From: Streptomyces sp. NBC_00154
GTDB lineage: Bacteria; Actinomycetota; Actinomycetes; Streptomycetales; Streptomycetaceae
Length of the DNA stretch: 64,000 nt
Assembly (NCBI RefSeq): GCF_026342835.1
Contig: NZ_JAPEMI010000001.1
Span: 4,098,501-4,162,500 of the forward strand
Direction: 5' to 3'
Shown here: piece after piece, positions 1 through 8,946 of the stretch
Position numbering within the stretch: position 1 is the stretch's first letter
Layout: each line of letters starts with the position of its first letter
Position numbers and translations under genes: made by a program
Notes under the pieces: generated by a model
Seen by the model: the letters and a program-made list of their open reading frames with translations, nothing else
Database searches by the model: none
What the model was told of the DNA's origin: nothing

Positions 1-8
1 GTGCGGGT

Positions 9-43
9 CCGGCCACCACGGTTCCTGGGAACGTGGTGGCCGG
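9..43 (+). terminator. Rho-independent-type hairpin at window edge
   Basis: An 11-bp GC-rich arm at 9-19 (CCGGCCACCAC) pairs with 33-43, and GTTCC/GGAAC extends it inward with one bulged G, giving a near-continuous 16-bp stem. There is no clear U-tract, as is usual in Streptomyces. It probably ends a gene lying to the left of the window. Confidence 0.6.
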
Positions 44-284
44 TAAGCGTTCACCGCACGAACGGAACAAGTCGTACAACCATGGCTGAAGAGTGCCAAT
101 TCACACTCTGCGCCGAAGAGGTGCGAAATAGGACTATCTTCCAGGTCGGGGACAGATGCACCCTTCGCGGACCCTCGCGTCGGTCCGATCGGAAGATGTG
201 CCAGAGTTGCCACGTCCGGGCTTCGAGCACGTACCGTACGGCGAAACAAGCCGGACGCCGGGACACCGGGAAGGGGCAGCTGGG
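44..284. other. Intergenic region upstream of the molybdenum hydroxylase operon
   Basis: About 240 bases with no convincing gene. The long reading frames that cross it lack ribosome sites and run antisense to the operon. It must hold the operon promoter, but I could not fix a -10/-35 pair with confidence. The A/T-richer stretch around 127-140 is the best candidate. Confidence 0.4.
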
Positions 285-1181
285 TTGACCACGCACGCAC
301 CGCAGGCGGCGCAGTCCGTGACGCTGCCCGCCTCGCTCGACGAGGCCGTGGCGGCGCTCGGCGCCATGCCTGCCGCCGTTCCTGTGGCCGGTGGCACGGA
401 CTTGATGTCGGCCGTCAACAAGGGGCTCCTGCGTCCCTCCGGACTGGTCGGCCTCGGCCGGATCAGCGAGCTCCGCGGCTGGCACTACCAGGACGGTCAC
501 GCCCTGCTCGGCACCGGACTCACCCACGCCCGCATGGGGCGGCCCGACTTCGCCGCCCTGATCCCCGCCCTGGCCGCGTCCGCGCGCGCCGCCGGCCCGC
601 CCCAGATCCGTAACGCCGGGACGCTCGGCGGCAACATCGCCACCGCCGCCCCGACCGGCGACGCCCTGCCGGTGCTCGCCGCCCTGGAGGCCGAGCTCGT
701 CATCGCGGGCCCCGGCGGCGCCCGCCGCGAGATCCCCGTCTCGCACCTGCTGGCCGGCCGCGAGATGCTCGAACCCGCGGAGCTGATCGGCTTCGTCCGC
801 GTACCGCTGCTGCACGCCCCGCAGGTCTTCCTGAAAGCGACCGGCCGCACCGGCCCCGGCCGCGCCACCGCTTCCGTCGCGATCGTCCTCGACCCGGCCC
901 GGCGCGGGGTGCGCTGCGCGGTCGGCGCCATAGCGCCGATGCCGCTGCGCCCGCTGGAGGCCGAGCGGTGGATCGCCTCGCTGATCGACTGGGACGGCGA
1001 ACGGGGCCTGGCACCCGACGCGCTGGCCGCGTTCGGCGAGTACGTCGCAGCGGCGTGCATCCCGGACCAGGCACCGCCCGCCGACGGGGGCGAGGCGCCA
1101 CCGCTGCCCCCCGCCGTAATGCATCTGCGGCGCACGGTCGCCGCGCTCGCCCGACGCGCGCTGGGGAGGGCACTGTCGTGA
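285..1181 (+). CDS. FAD-binding subunit of a molybdenum hydroxylase (XDH/CO-dehydrogenase medium-subunit family)
   Basis: This 298-residue protein has the length and both FAD-pyrophosphate motifs of the family: AGGTD at residues 35-39 and TLGGN at 113-117, followed by the usual C-terminal domain. The subunit passes electrons between the iron-sulfur subunit and an acceptor. I chose the TTG start at 285 because GGGAAGGGG lies just upstream and homology begins there; an ATG at 156 would add 43 residues without family features. The stop overlaps the GTG of the next gene (GTGA), so the three subunits are translationally coupled. The substrate cannot be read from sequence. Confidence 0.85.
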   Translation: MTTHAPQAAQSVTLPASLDEAVAALGAMPAAVPVAGGTDLMSAVNKGLLRPSGLVGLGRISELRGWHYQDGHALLGTGLTHARMGRPDFAALIPALAASARAAGPPQIRNAGTLGGNIATAAPTGDALPVLAALEAELVIAGPGGARREIPVSHLLAGREMLEPAELIGFVRVPLLHAPQVFLKATGRTGPGRATASVAIVLDPARRGVRCAVGAIAPMPLRPLEAERWIASLIDWDGERGLAPDALAAFGEYVAAACIPDQAPPADGGEAPPLPPAVMHLRRTVAALARRALGRALS

Positions 1182-2827
1182 GCAACAGCAACGCCAACCA
1201 CGAGGACCACAACGAGCAGCACGGGGGCTGGCAGCCGACCCCGCAGGGCGGCGAGTACGACTCCGAGGCGACCGCCTTCGTCCACCTGCCGCCGGAGGAC
1301 CTGGCGAACGCACCGCTGGCTGCCCCCGGCCATGGCTACGTACCGCCGATGATCCTGCCGCTGACCCCTGCGGCCGGGCTCGACCCGGCGGCGACGGGCA
1401 GCTGGGTGGTCCAGACGCAGGGCCTGCCGGAGGGCGGCGCGGAGCAGCCCGCGCAGGGCACGGTGCACTGGCCGGATCCGAACCAGCAGCACGGCTACCC
1501 GCAGCACGAGCAGCAGGCCCCGGGCGAGCAGTACCCCCAGCACCAGCAGCACTCCGCGGGCGAGCAGTACCCGCAGCACGAGCGGCACACCGCGGGGGAG
1601 CAGTATCCCCCGCACGAGCAGCACTCCCAGCACGAGCAGCACTCCCAGCACGAGCAGCACGGTGAGCCGCCGGCCGCGACGGGCCAGTGGGACTTCGCCG
1701 AGGCGACGGCCCCGGAGCCCCTCGGCCACACCGGCCAGTGGACGATCCCGGTGGCCGAGGGCGACCTCCCGGACGAGTCCGGCGAGTTCACGACCTCGGC
1801 GCTGGCCTCCCAGTGGTACAGGGACCGGACGCCGCCGGCCACGCTGCCGGGCGGCGCGCCCGCGCCGTGGGCGACGCAGCCCGAGCCGGCCCCCGAGGCC
1901 CCCGAAACGGCTGTGGGGACGCCGGCGCACGGCGTGGACGTCACGCAGGCACCTGTCCCGGAGTCCACGCGCGTCCACGTGCAGCGCGACGCGGACGCCG
2001 AGCTGCCGACGGAGCCTGCCGCCGACCCGACGGCAGACCTCGTTCCGGGCCCGACCCCGGACCTGGTCCCCGACCTCTCCCCGGACCTGGTCCCCGGCGT
2101 CGGGACCGACGCCGACATCCCCGCCGCCGACATCCCCGCCGCCGCGCTCGCTGCGGAGGAGGCCCCGGCCGACGCACCGCCCCTCGACCCGGCACTCCTC
2201 GACACATCGAGCGAGCACCCCGCCGCCTCCTACGTCCTGCATGTGAACGGCGCCGACCGCCCGGTCACCGACGCCTGGATCGGCGAGTCGCTGCTGTACG
2301 TGCTGCGCGAGCGGCTCGGCCTCGCCGGTGCCAAGGACGGCTGCTCGCAGGGCGAGTGCGGTGCCTGCAACGTCCAGGTCGACGGCCGGCTCGTCGCCTC
2401 CTGCCTGGTCCCCGCGGCCACGGCTGCGGGCAGCGAGGTCCGTACGGTCGAGGGCCTGGCCGTCGACGGCGAGCCGTCCGACGTCCAGCGGGCCCTGGCC
2501 AACTGCGGCGCCGTCCAGTGCGGCTTCTGCATCCCCGGCATGGCCATGACCGTCCACGACCTGCTGGAGGGCAACCACGCCCCCAGCGAGCTGGAGACCC
2601 GCCAGGCGCTCTGCGGCAACCTCTGCCGCTGCTCCGGCTACCGCGGCGTGCTCGACGCCGTGAGCGAGGTCATCGCGGGCCGCGAGGCCAGTGCCGAAGC
2701 CGCCGCCGTGCCCGGCCCCACGTCCGCATCCGCGGAAGCGCACGCCGACGAGGCGCGCATCCCGCACCAGGCAGCCCCGGGTGCCGGTAGTGTCCAGCCA
2801 CATCTGCAGGACGGAGGCATGGCGTGA
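1178..2827 (+). CDS. 2Fe-2S subunit of a molybdenum hydroxylase with long disordered N-terminus
   Basis: Of 549 residues only the last ~200 are the expected small subunit. A plant-type ferredoxin cluster is formed by C389, C394, C397 and C409, and a helical second 2Fe-2S domain carries CGAVQCGFC and LCGNLCRC. Residues 1 to about 350 are extra: low complexity, rich in Pro, Glu, Gln and His, with a His/Gln repeat block at 103-162. Typical subunits are 150-180 residues, so this is about three times longer. The GTG start overlaps the previous stop, and the gene ends in GTGA with the next. The extension could bind metal or act as a tether; that is inference. Confidence 0.85.
   Translation: MSNSNANHEDHNEQHGGWQPTPQGGEYDSEATAFVHLPPEDLANAPLAAPGHGYVPPMILPLTPAAGLDPAATGSWVVQTQGLPEGGAEQPAQGTVHWPDPNQQHGYPQHEQQAPGEQYPQHQQHSAGEQYPQHERHTAGEQYPPHEQHSQHEQHSQHEQHGEPPAATGQWDFAEATAPEPLGHTGQWTIPVAEGDLPDESGEFTTSALASQWYRDRTPPATLPGGAPAPWATQPEPAPEAPETAVGTPAHGVDVTQAPVPESTRVHVQRDADAELPTEPAADPTADLVPGPTPDLVPDLSPDLVPGVGTDADIPAADIPAAALAAEEAPADAPPLDPALLDTSSEHPAASYVLHVNGADRPVTDAWIGESLLYVLRERLGLAGAKDGCSQGECGACNVQVDGRLVASCLVPAATAAGSEVRTVEGLAVDGEPSDVQRALANCGAVQCGFCIPGMAMTVHDLLEGNHAPSELETRQALCGNLCRCSGYRGVLDAVSEVIAGREASAEAAAVPGPTSASAEAHADEARIPHQAAPGAGSVQPHLQDGGMA
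1486..1662 (+). repeat. His/Gln-rich coding repeat inside the 2Fe-2S subunit
   Basis: In-frame imperfect repeats of CAGCACGAGCAGCA-like units encode a tract dominated by QH, HEQH and GEQYPQH motifs, with about twenty histidines in sixty residues. It is low-complexity coding sequence, not a CRISPR or intergenic repeat, and probably varies in length between strains by slippage. Confidence 0.8.
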
Positions 2828-5160
2828 GCAACGACGCAGCCACCGCGGCCAACGCGACCCGCACGACGCTCACCACCCCGCCGGTCGACAGCCCCGACAC
2901 CGAGCCGCCCGTGTTCGGTCTCGGCGCCTCGCTGCCGCCGGCCGACGCCCGTGCCAAGTCCGAGGGCACCTTCCCGTACGCGGCCGACCTCTGGGCCGAG
3001 GGACTGTTGTGGGCGGCGGTGCTGCGTTCCCCGCACCCGCACGCCCGAATCCTGTCCATCGACACCACCGCCGCCGCCGGGATGCCGGGCGTGCGTGCGG
3101 TCGTCACGCACGAGGACGTCCCCGGCGACGGCGCGTACGGCCGCCGTGTGGTCGACCGCCCGGTCTTCGCGTCCGAACTGGTCCGCCACCACGGCGAGCC
3201 GATCGCCGCGGTCGCCGCCGACCACCCCGACACGGCCCGCCTCGCCGCGGCGGCGGTCGTCGTCGAGTACGAGATCCTGGAACCGGTCACCGACCCGGAG
3301 AAGGCCTTCGAGGCCGAGCCCCTGCACCCCGACGGCAACCTGATCCGTCACATCCCGCTGCGCTACGGCGACCCGGACGTCGCGGGCGAGGTCATCGTCG
3401 AGGGCCTGTACCGCATCGGCCGCCAGGACCCGGCCCCGATCGGTGCCGAGGCCGGACTCGCCGTGCCCCGCCCGGACGGCGGCGTGGAGATCTACACCGC
3501 CTCCACCGACCCGCACACCGACCGCGACCTCGCCGCCGCCTGCTTCGGCCTGGAACCGGACCGGGTGAAGATCGTCGTCACCGGTGTCCCCGGCGCGACC
3601 GGCGACCGTGAGGACCCGGGCTTCCAGCTGCCGCTCGGCCTGCTCGCCCTGCGCACCGGCTGCCCGGTCAAACTGGCCGCCACCCGCGAGGAGTCGTTCC
3701 TCGGCCACGCCCACCGCCACCCGACGCTGCTCCGCTACCGCCACCACGCGGACGCGGAGGGCCGGCTGGTGAAGGTGGAGGCGCAGATCCTCCTCGACGC
3801 GGGCGCGTACGCCGACGCCTCGTCCGAGTCCCTGGCCGCCGCGGTGGCCTTCGCCTGCGGTCCGTACGTCGTTCCGCACGCCTTCATCGAGGGCTGGGCG
3901 GTCCGTACGAACAACCCGCCGTCCGGCCATGTGCGCGGCGAGGGCGCGATGCAGGTCTGCGCCGCGTACGAGGGCCAGATGGACAAACTGGCGGCGAAGC
4001 TGGGCATCGAACCGGCCGAACTCCGCCTGCGCAACTCCCTCTCGACCGGCGACATCCTGCCCACCGGTCAGACCGTGACGTGCCCCGCTCCGGTCGCCGA
4101 ACTTCTGCGAGCGGTAAGGGACTTCCCGCTCCCCACACTCCCGAAGGACTCTCCCGAGGACGACTGGCTGCTGCCGGGCGGCCCGGAGGGCGCGGGCGAG
4201 CCGGGCGCGGTGCGCCGCGGCGTCGGCTATGCACTGGGCATGGTCCACATGCTCGGCGCCGAGGGAGCGGACGAGGTCTCCACGGCCACGGTCAAGGTCC
4301 ACGACGGCGTCGCCACGGTCATCTGCGCGGCGGTCGAAACCGGCCAGGGTTTCTCGACTCTGGCCCGCCAGGTGGTCCAGGAGACCCTGGGCATCGAGGA
4401 GGTCCACGTGGCCTCGGTCGACACCGACCAGCCCCCGGCCGGCCCCGCCACGCACGGCCGCCACACCTGGGTCTCCGCCGGTGCCGTCGAACGGGCCGCC
4501 AAGATGGTCCGTACACAGCTCCTCCAGCCGCTGGCCCACAAGTTCGGCATGTCCACGGAGCTGCTCCAGATCGCCAACGGCAAGATCACCTCGTACGACG
4601 GAGTGCTGTCCACGACGGTCACAGAAGCGATGGACGGCAAAGAGCTCTGGGCCACCGCCCAGTGCCGCCCCCACCCCACCGAGCCGCTCGACGAGTCCGG
4701 CCAGGGCGACGCGTTCGTCGGCCTCGCCTTCTGCGCGGTCCGCGCGGTAGTGGACGTCGACATCGAACTCGGCTCGATCCGCGTGGTGGAGATGGCCGTC
4801 GCCCAGGACGTCGGCCGGGTCCTCAACCCGTCCCAGCTGGCGACCCGTATCGAAGCCGGCATCACCCAGGGCATCGGCACGGCACTGACCGAAAACCTCC
4901 GCACGGCCCGCGGTCTGATCCGCCACCCCGACCTAACGGGTTACGCACTGCCGACATCGCTTGACGCGCCGGACATTCGCATCGTCAAACTCGTCGAGGA
5001 GCGCGACGTGGTGGCCCCCTTCGGCGCCAAGCCCGTCTCGGCCGTCCCGGTGGTGACGTCCCCGGCAGCGGTGGCCGCGGCAGTCCGCGCGGCGACGGGC
5101 CGCCCGATAAACCGTCTCCCGATCCGACCGCAGGCGGCTGTGGCGGCGGCCAACTCCTGA
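2824..5160 (+). CDS. Molybdopterin-binding large subunit, divergent xanthine dehydrogenase family
   Basis: This 778-residue protein matches the large subunit across its length: the N-terminal hammerhead domain (YAADLWAEGLLWAAVLRSPH), the Moco-binding domain, the GQGFST stretch, and a final region near AAVAAAVRAATG. Two hallmarks are altered. The usual GGGFGGKE loop reads GVPGATGDRED at 254-264. The C-terminal GE(P/G) motif that carries the catalytic glutamate appears as KPVSAVP at 736-742, with no glutamate. The start overlaps the previous gene (GTGA). It may be a hydroxylase with different chemistry or a non-catalytic relative; 'xanthine' specificity should not be assumed. Confidence 0.8.
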   Translation: MSNDAATAANATRTTLTTPPVDSPDTEPPVFGLGASLPPADARAKSEGTFPYAADLWAEGLLWAAVLRSPHPHARILSIDTTAAAGMPGVRAVVTHEDVPGDGAYGRRVVDRPVFASELVRHHGEPIAAVAADHPDTARLAAAAVVVEYEILEPVTDPEKAFEAEPLHPDGNLIRHIPLRYGDPDVAGEVIVEGLYRIGRQDPAPIGAEAGLAVPRPDGGVEIYTASTDPHTDRDLAAACFGLEPDRVKIVVTGVPGATGDREDPGFQLPLGLLALRTGCPVKLAATREESFLGHAHRHPTLLRYRHHADAEGRLVKVEAQILLDAGAYADASSESLAAAVAFACGPYVVPHAFIEGWAVRTNNPPSGHVRGEGAMQVCAAYEGQMDKLAAKLGIEPAELRLRNSLSTGDILPTGQTVTCPAPVAELLRAVRDFPLPTLPKDSPEDDWLLPGGPEGAGEPGAVRRGVGYALGMVHMLGAEGADEVSTATVKVHDGVATVICAAVETGQGFSTLARQVVQETLGIEEVHVASVDTDQPPAGPATHGRHTWVSAGAVERAAKMVRTQLLQPLAHKFGMSTELLQIANGKITSYDGVLSTTVTEAMDGKELWATAQCRPHPTEPLDESGQGDAFVGLAFCAVRAVVDVDIELGSIRVVEMAVAQDVGRVLNPSQLATRIEAGITQGIGTALTENLRTARGLIRHPDLTGYALPTSLDAPDIRIVKLVEERDVVAPFGAKPVSAVPVVTSPAAVAAAVRAATGRPINRLPIRPQAAVAAANS

Positions 5161-5169
5161 CCGAATTGC

Positions 5170-5183
5170 GTTGCACATGCAAC
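5170..5183. promoter_or_regulatory. Perfect palindrome GTTGCA-CA-TGCAAC
   Basis: A perfect 6-bp inverted repeat with a 2-bp spacer lies 9 bases after the molybdenum hydroxylase operon and about 80 bases before the type VII accessory locus. It is too short to be a terminator. The position suits an operator for the downstream genes, but no regulator is identified. Confidence 0.4.
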
Positions 5184-5261
5184 ACGGAGATGCGCGCTGT
5201 CCTCGCTGCTGACTACAGTGATCCCCAAAGCTGAAGACAGCTGCATACGGGGGAGGGTGCT

Positions 5262-5786
5262 GTGCTGCCGAGTGACGCCGGAGGATCGGCGGAAACACCG
5301 GGCGGGCCATTCGGGTCCGTCGTCGGTTTCGCGCAGAACGCGGTCGGTGAACTGGTCACCGAGCTTTCGTCGTTCACGAAGTTCCGCGACCGGATCGACG
5401 AACTCCTGCGTGACCTGAAGGCATCGCCGGCCGGACCGAAGAAGGTGGGCGAAGAGCCCATGGTCCGCACCCAGTTCGGCGGCGGCCACAACGGCTGGGC
5501 CGAGGCGGCCGACCTGTTCCTCTCGTACCAGACGGTCATCACCCAGCTCGAATCGCTGTCGAAGCTGCTGTCGGACTCGATAGAGGGCATGGGCATCGCG
5601 GTGCTCGCGTCCCACAAGGGCTACGAGAACCTCGACGTGGACATCCGGCGCCGCATGCTCGCGATCAACGACAACGCGCAGGCGCACTACGGGGGTTCGT
5701 ACGACCCGACGGTGCCGGCCAAGCAGCATGCCGACCAGCGGGCGGCGGCGAAGCCGACGCCCGGCGAGTCCACCGGGACCATCTGA
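5262..5786 (+). CDS. Small helical protein, candidate ESX/type VII-associated partner
   Basis: A 174-residue, mostly helical protein with no signal peptide or membrane segment. It starts at GTG after GGGGGAGGG. I do not recognise a named domain. Its amphipathic helices, C-terminal Ala/Lys/Pro tail and position directly before a WXG-containing protein and a mycosin suggest a helical-bundle substrate or chaperone of a type VII secretion system. It is 52 bases from the next gene, on the same strand, so co-transcription is likely. The function is inferred from context only. Confidence 0.65.
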   Translation: MLPSDAGGSAETPGGPFGSVVGFAQNAVGELVTELSSFTKFRDRIDELLRDLKASPAGPKKVGEEPMVRTQFGGGHNGWAEAADLFLSYQTVITQLESLSKLLSDSIEGMGIAVLASHKGYENLDVDIRRRMLAINDNAQAHYGGSYDPTVPAKQHADQRAAAKPTPGESTGTI

Positions 5787-5838
5787 CCGATGCAGACGAC
5801 GATCAGCGGCTTGGCACGGGCATAGACGGGGGCACGAG

Positions 5839-7338
5839 ATGGACCACGGGGAAAGCGGCTCGGGCACGCCGTTCGAGAGCATGTCCCACGAGGAGATGCT
5901 GGCATGGCTGGACCAGGCCAACAGCGGGGCGATACAGGGTGCGGCCGACCGACTGGTGAGCGCGGCCACGGAGATCCGCAAGATCGCGGAAGACCTGAAG
6001 GTGCGCCCGCAGTGGGTCGAATGGAAGGGCGAGGGCGCCGACGCATTCCGCACGTGGAGCGCGGACCTGGCCAACTCCACGTTGCGCCTGGGGGATTACA
6101 GCGAGGGTGCGTCGAAGTGGCTGACGCAGGCTTCGAACGCGATCGCGTCGGCCCAGGCGGCGATTCCGCGCACCCAGGCGGGTGCACAGGCCAACTTGGA
6201 CGCGGCGTTGGCGGCGCGCAATGACCCGGATGCGTCGGCGGTTGCGCAGAAGTCGGCGGAGACGCTGATCGCAACCCAGGAGGCGAACCGCCAGGAGGCG
6301 GCTGCGCAGATGCGGAAGCTGGCGCAGACGTACTCGTTGTCGGCTTCACAGATGGACGGACTGGAGAAGCCTGCGTTTCCGCCGCCGCCGCAGGCGTTTG
6401 TGCCGCCCGACGAGGACCGTCGTGGCGGAGAAGGCAACGTAGGGCTTCACGAAGCCGGGCAGAGTTCCAGTACCACAGGCAGGGATTATGGATTGGCGGC
6501 AGAGGGACAGAGCCGCGAATCATCGGGCGGCGTGGCTACACCCTCAGGGAACACGGTGGCGTCCCAGTCGTTGAGCAACACCCCCGTGTCACGGCCGGTC
6601 GGCATGGAGATCGACGGAGTCGCCACCCTGCCGGACGCTACGTCAGTTCCGTCTGTGACGCCGTCAGGTCTTCCGGGAGGAGGCAGGCCTGAAAGCGTCC
6701 TTCCTTCCACGGGATTTCCCGTACCTCCCGCCATCGGCGGCGGACCTGTGATGCCATCCGGTCCAAGTGGCGGGGGCAGGCCGACAGGGATCTCGCGTCC
6801 GTCGATGCCGGGCACCGGGGCAGGTCCACTCGGTTCTGGTCCTATCGGTCGACCCTCTGGAGGCGGCGGAATCACCGGGGGACGTGCTGTTCCCCAGACT
6901 TCAGGGCGTCCGGCGGGTGGAATTCCTCGTGGGACAGTGATCGGCGGCGAGGGGGCGCAGGGGCGTGCGCCGATGGGCCGTGCCACGGGCACGGGAGGTA
7001 TGGGTACCGGCACCGGTCCTGGCCAAAGCGGGGTGAGCGGCGGCCGCCGTCTGGCAGGCGAAACAGGCGGCGTTGTCGGCGGTCGTTCTCAGCAGCCAGG
7101 CCGTACCGGCACGCGCCCATTCACGCCCGGGGGCTCCGGTTTGGTAAGGGCGGCGACGTCGACCGAAGGTGTGCGTGGCACCGGTTCTGTAGGACGAGGT
7201 GTGCCGTTGTCTCCACATGGTTCCCGGACGGGCGATTCGCGCCGAGACGCGGGCGGTGAACGGCCGGACTATCTCACAGAGGACGAGGAAACCTGGCAGC
7301 AACGCGTTCGACGCGTTGTCCCTCCAGTCATCGACTGA
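5839..7338 (+). CDS. WXG-containing, Gly/Pro-rich candidate type VII secretion substrate
   Basis: A 499-residue protein in two parts. Residues 1 to about 190 are alpha-helical with a W-x-G-like turn (WKGEGADAF, near residue 62), the helical hairpin typical of WXG100/EspB-like substrates. Residues ~200-480 are Gly/Pro/Ser/Thr-rich low complexity with many GGG and RP turns, ending in a charged tail. No signal peptide is present, as expected for type VII export. I chose ATG 5839 because helical homology starts there. It sits between a small helical partner and a mycosin protease, which supports the call. The central Gly-rich region resembles PPE/EspB linkers. Confidence 0.7.
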   Translation: MDHGESGSGTPFESMSHEEMLAWLDQANSGAIQGAADRLVSAATEIRKIAEDLKVRPQWVEWKGEGADAFRTWSADLANSTLRLGDYSEGASKWLTQASNAIASAQAAIPRTQAGAQANLDAALAARNDPDASAVAQKSAETLIATQEANRQEAAAQMRKLAQTYSLSASQMDGLEKPAFPPPPQAFVPPDEDRRGGEGNVGLHEAGQSSSTTGRDYGLAAEGQSRESSGGVATPSGNTVASQSLSNTPVSRPVGMEIDGVATLPDATSVPSVTPSGLPGGGRPESVLPSTGFPVPPAIGGGPVMPSGPSGGGRPTGISRPSMPGTGAGPLGSGPIGRPSGGGGITGGRAVPQTSGRPAGGIPRGTVIGGEGAQGRAPMGRATGTGGMGTGTGPGQSGVSGGRRLAGETGGVVGGRSQQPGRTGTRPFTPGGSGLVRAATSTEGVRGTGSVGRGVPLSPHGSRTGDSRRDAGGERPDYLTEDEETWQQRVRRVVPPVID

Positions 7339-7366
7339 TCAGCACAGTACTGGCGAAGGAATGCAA

Positions 7367-8746
7367 ATGCACACCGGCAGTAGAGGACTGACCCGACAGC
7401 GAACCACGGTGTCGACTGTGTTGGGGCTGCTACTGGTGGCCGTCGCTGTCACACCAGCACATGCGGACTCCGTCCGATCCAAGCAGTGGCACCTCGATGC
7501 CATGAAGGCCGAGGAGATGTGGGAGACGAGTACCGGTGACGGCGTCACCGTTGCTGTTATCGACTCCGGAGTGGACGAGACGAATCCGGACCTTGCAGGA
7601 CAGGTTCTCAAGGGATTGAACCTGGAACACAATGTTTCAGGGGATGAATTCAAGGACTACAACGGTCACGGCACCGGAATGGCTGGCATCATCGCCGGTA
7701 CGGGAAAAAGCCGTGGTGGCGACGGAGCATTCGGACTCGCCCCCGGAGCGAAAATTCTTCCTATTAGGATCTTCGACTCCACTAAGACCGCGAACCAGGC
7801 ATCAGCTGACCGGCAGTTCAATAGAGAAGCCCCCGCCGCAATTCGGTATGCGGTTGACCACGGGGCGAAGATTGTTAACATTTCCCTGGGGCATGAGACC
7901 GGGTCGCAGCAATTGACGTCTGCCGTAAAATACGCGCTCGAAAAGGGTTCGCTGATCTTCGCTGCTGTTGGAAACAGCGGTGACAAAGCGAACATGGTTG
8001 AGTATCCGGCTGGAACCCCAGGCGTCGTCGGGGTGGGTGCCATCGGCGAAGATCTCCGCAAGACGGATGAGTCCCAGTACGGGGGGCAGGTGGACCTCTC
8101 AGCACCCGGTGAAGACGTGGTCTATGCATGCGCAGGGGAGACCGGCGTGTGCCGGGGGCACGGCACCAGTGACGCGACCGCCATCGCCTCCGCCTCCGCC
8201 GCGCTCATCTGGTCCAAGCACCGCGACTGGACCAACAACCAGGTCCTCCGCGTCATGCTCAACACGGCTGGCGGCCCGACCAGCGGCGCCGAGCGTACCG
8301 ACTACATCGGCTACGGCATCGTCCGCCCCCGCATCGCCCTGAAGACCCCCGGCGACCCCGGTCCAGCCGACGAGTACCCACTCCCCGATCTCGCTGCAGC
8401 CGAGAGTGCTCAGCCCTCCGCCAAGCCCTCCAAGGCGACCGGAAGTTCAGAGAGCGACGACACGCCGGCCACCGCAGCCCCTGCATCCGACACCGACAGC
8501 AACATTGGTCTCTGGATCGGCCTCGGTATCGGTGTCGCCGCTCTCATCGGCGCAGCCGTCACTGCCCTGGCCATTCGCTCGCGCCGCCGCAAGGCCACTG
8601 TCGCGACCGCCCCGCCCGCGTACCCGCATCCGTACCAGCAATTTCCCTCTCAGCCCACGCAGCCGGCCTACGGCTCCCCTCCGTCCGCACCCCCCGGTTC
8701 CAACTCGCCGCGTGGAGGTCCTCCGACGCAAGGTCCTTACGCTTGA
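7367..8746 (+). CDS. Mycosin-type subtilisin-like serine protease (S8), type VII secretion-associated
   Basis: 459 residues: N-terminal signal sequence ending near AHADS, an S8 catalytic domain with Asp in VAVIDSGVD, His in GHGTGMAG and Ser in GTSDATAIAS, a Pro/Ser-rich linker, and one C-terminal membrane helix (IGLWIGLGIGVAALIG...) followed by RSRRRK. This is the mycosin layout, placing the protease outside the membrane. The variant GTSDAT in place of GTSMAT is common in actinobacterial mycosins. ATG 7367 is preferred because GAAGGA lies 6 bases before it; ATG 7361 abuts the ribosome site. Mycosins process ESX substrates and stabilise the secretion pore. Confidence 0.85.
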   Translation: MHTGSRGLTRQRTTVSTVLGLLLVAVAVTPAHADSVRSKQWHLDAMKAEEMWETSTGDGVTVAVIDSGVDETNPDLAGQVLKGLNLEHNVSGDEFKDYNGHGTGMAGIIAGTGKSRGGDGAFGLAPGAKILPIRIFDSTKTANQASADRQFNREAPAAIRYAVDHGAKIVNISLGHETGSQQLTSAVKYALEKGSLIFAAVGNSGDKANMVEYPAGTPGVVGVGAIGEDLRKTDESQYGGQVDLSAPGEDVVYACAGETGVCRGHGTSDATAIASASAALIWSKHRDWTNNQVLRVMLNTAGGPTSGAERTDYIGYGIVRPRIALKTPGDPGPADEYPLPDLAAAESAQPSAKPSKATGSSESDDTPATAAPASDTDSNIGLWIGLGIGVAALIGAAVTALAIRSRRRKATVATAPPAYPHPYQQFPSQPTQPAYGSPPSAPPGSNSPRGGPPTQGPYA

Positions 8747-8946
8747 ATTCGCGAATGGGACCTTGCGGACAAGGAGATGCGTGGGTGTGAGAGTTCTGCG
8801 GGAATGACTCGAACATGCTGGTCCGCGCATACATGCTCCAGATAGCGTTGATCCGCTCAGGGGATTCGCGTCGCTGGCCGTGCAGTGACTTCGCGTTGGC
8901 AACGAGTCCACCTGTGCGTGTGAGCAGGATCTGAAACGGGGACAGG

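Noticed and set aside
1486..1662. Possible CRISPR-like repeat array
   Set aside because: Repeats are in frame, short, imperfect, lack spacers and encode a His/Gln tract.
497..2803. Long minus-strand ORF (768 codons) opposite the Fe-S and FAD subunit genes
   Set aside because: Third-position GC pattern and Arg/Gly-rich translation show it is a shadow of the high-GC genes on the plus strand; no ribosome site or family match.
2638..4926. Long minus-strand ORF (762 codons) opposite the large subunit
   Set aside because: Same reason: antisense shadow; the plus-strand protein has clear family features.
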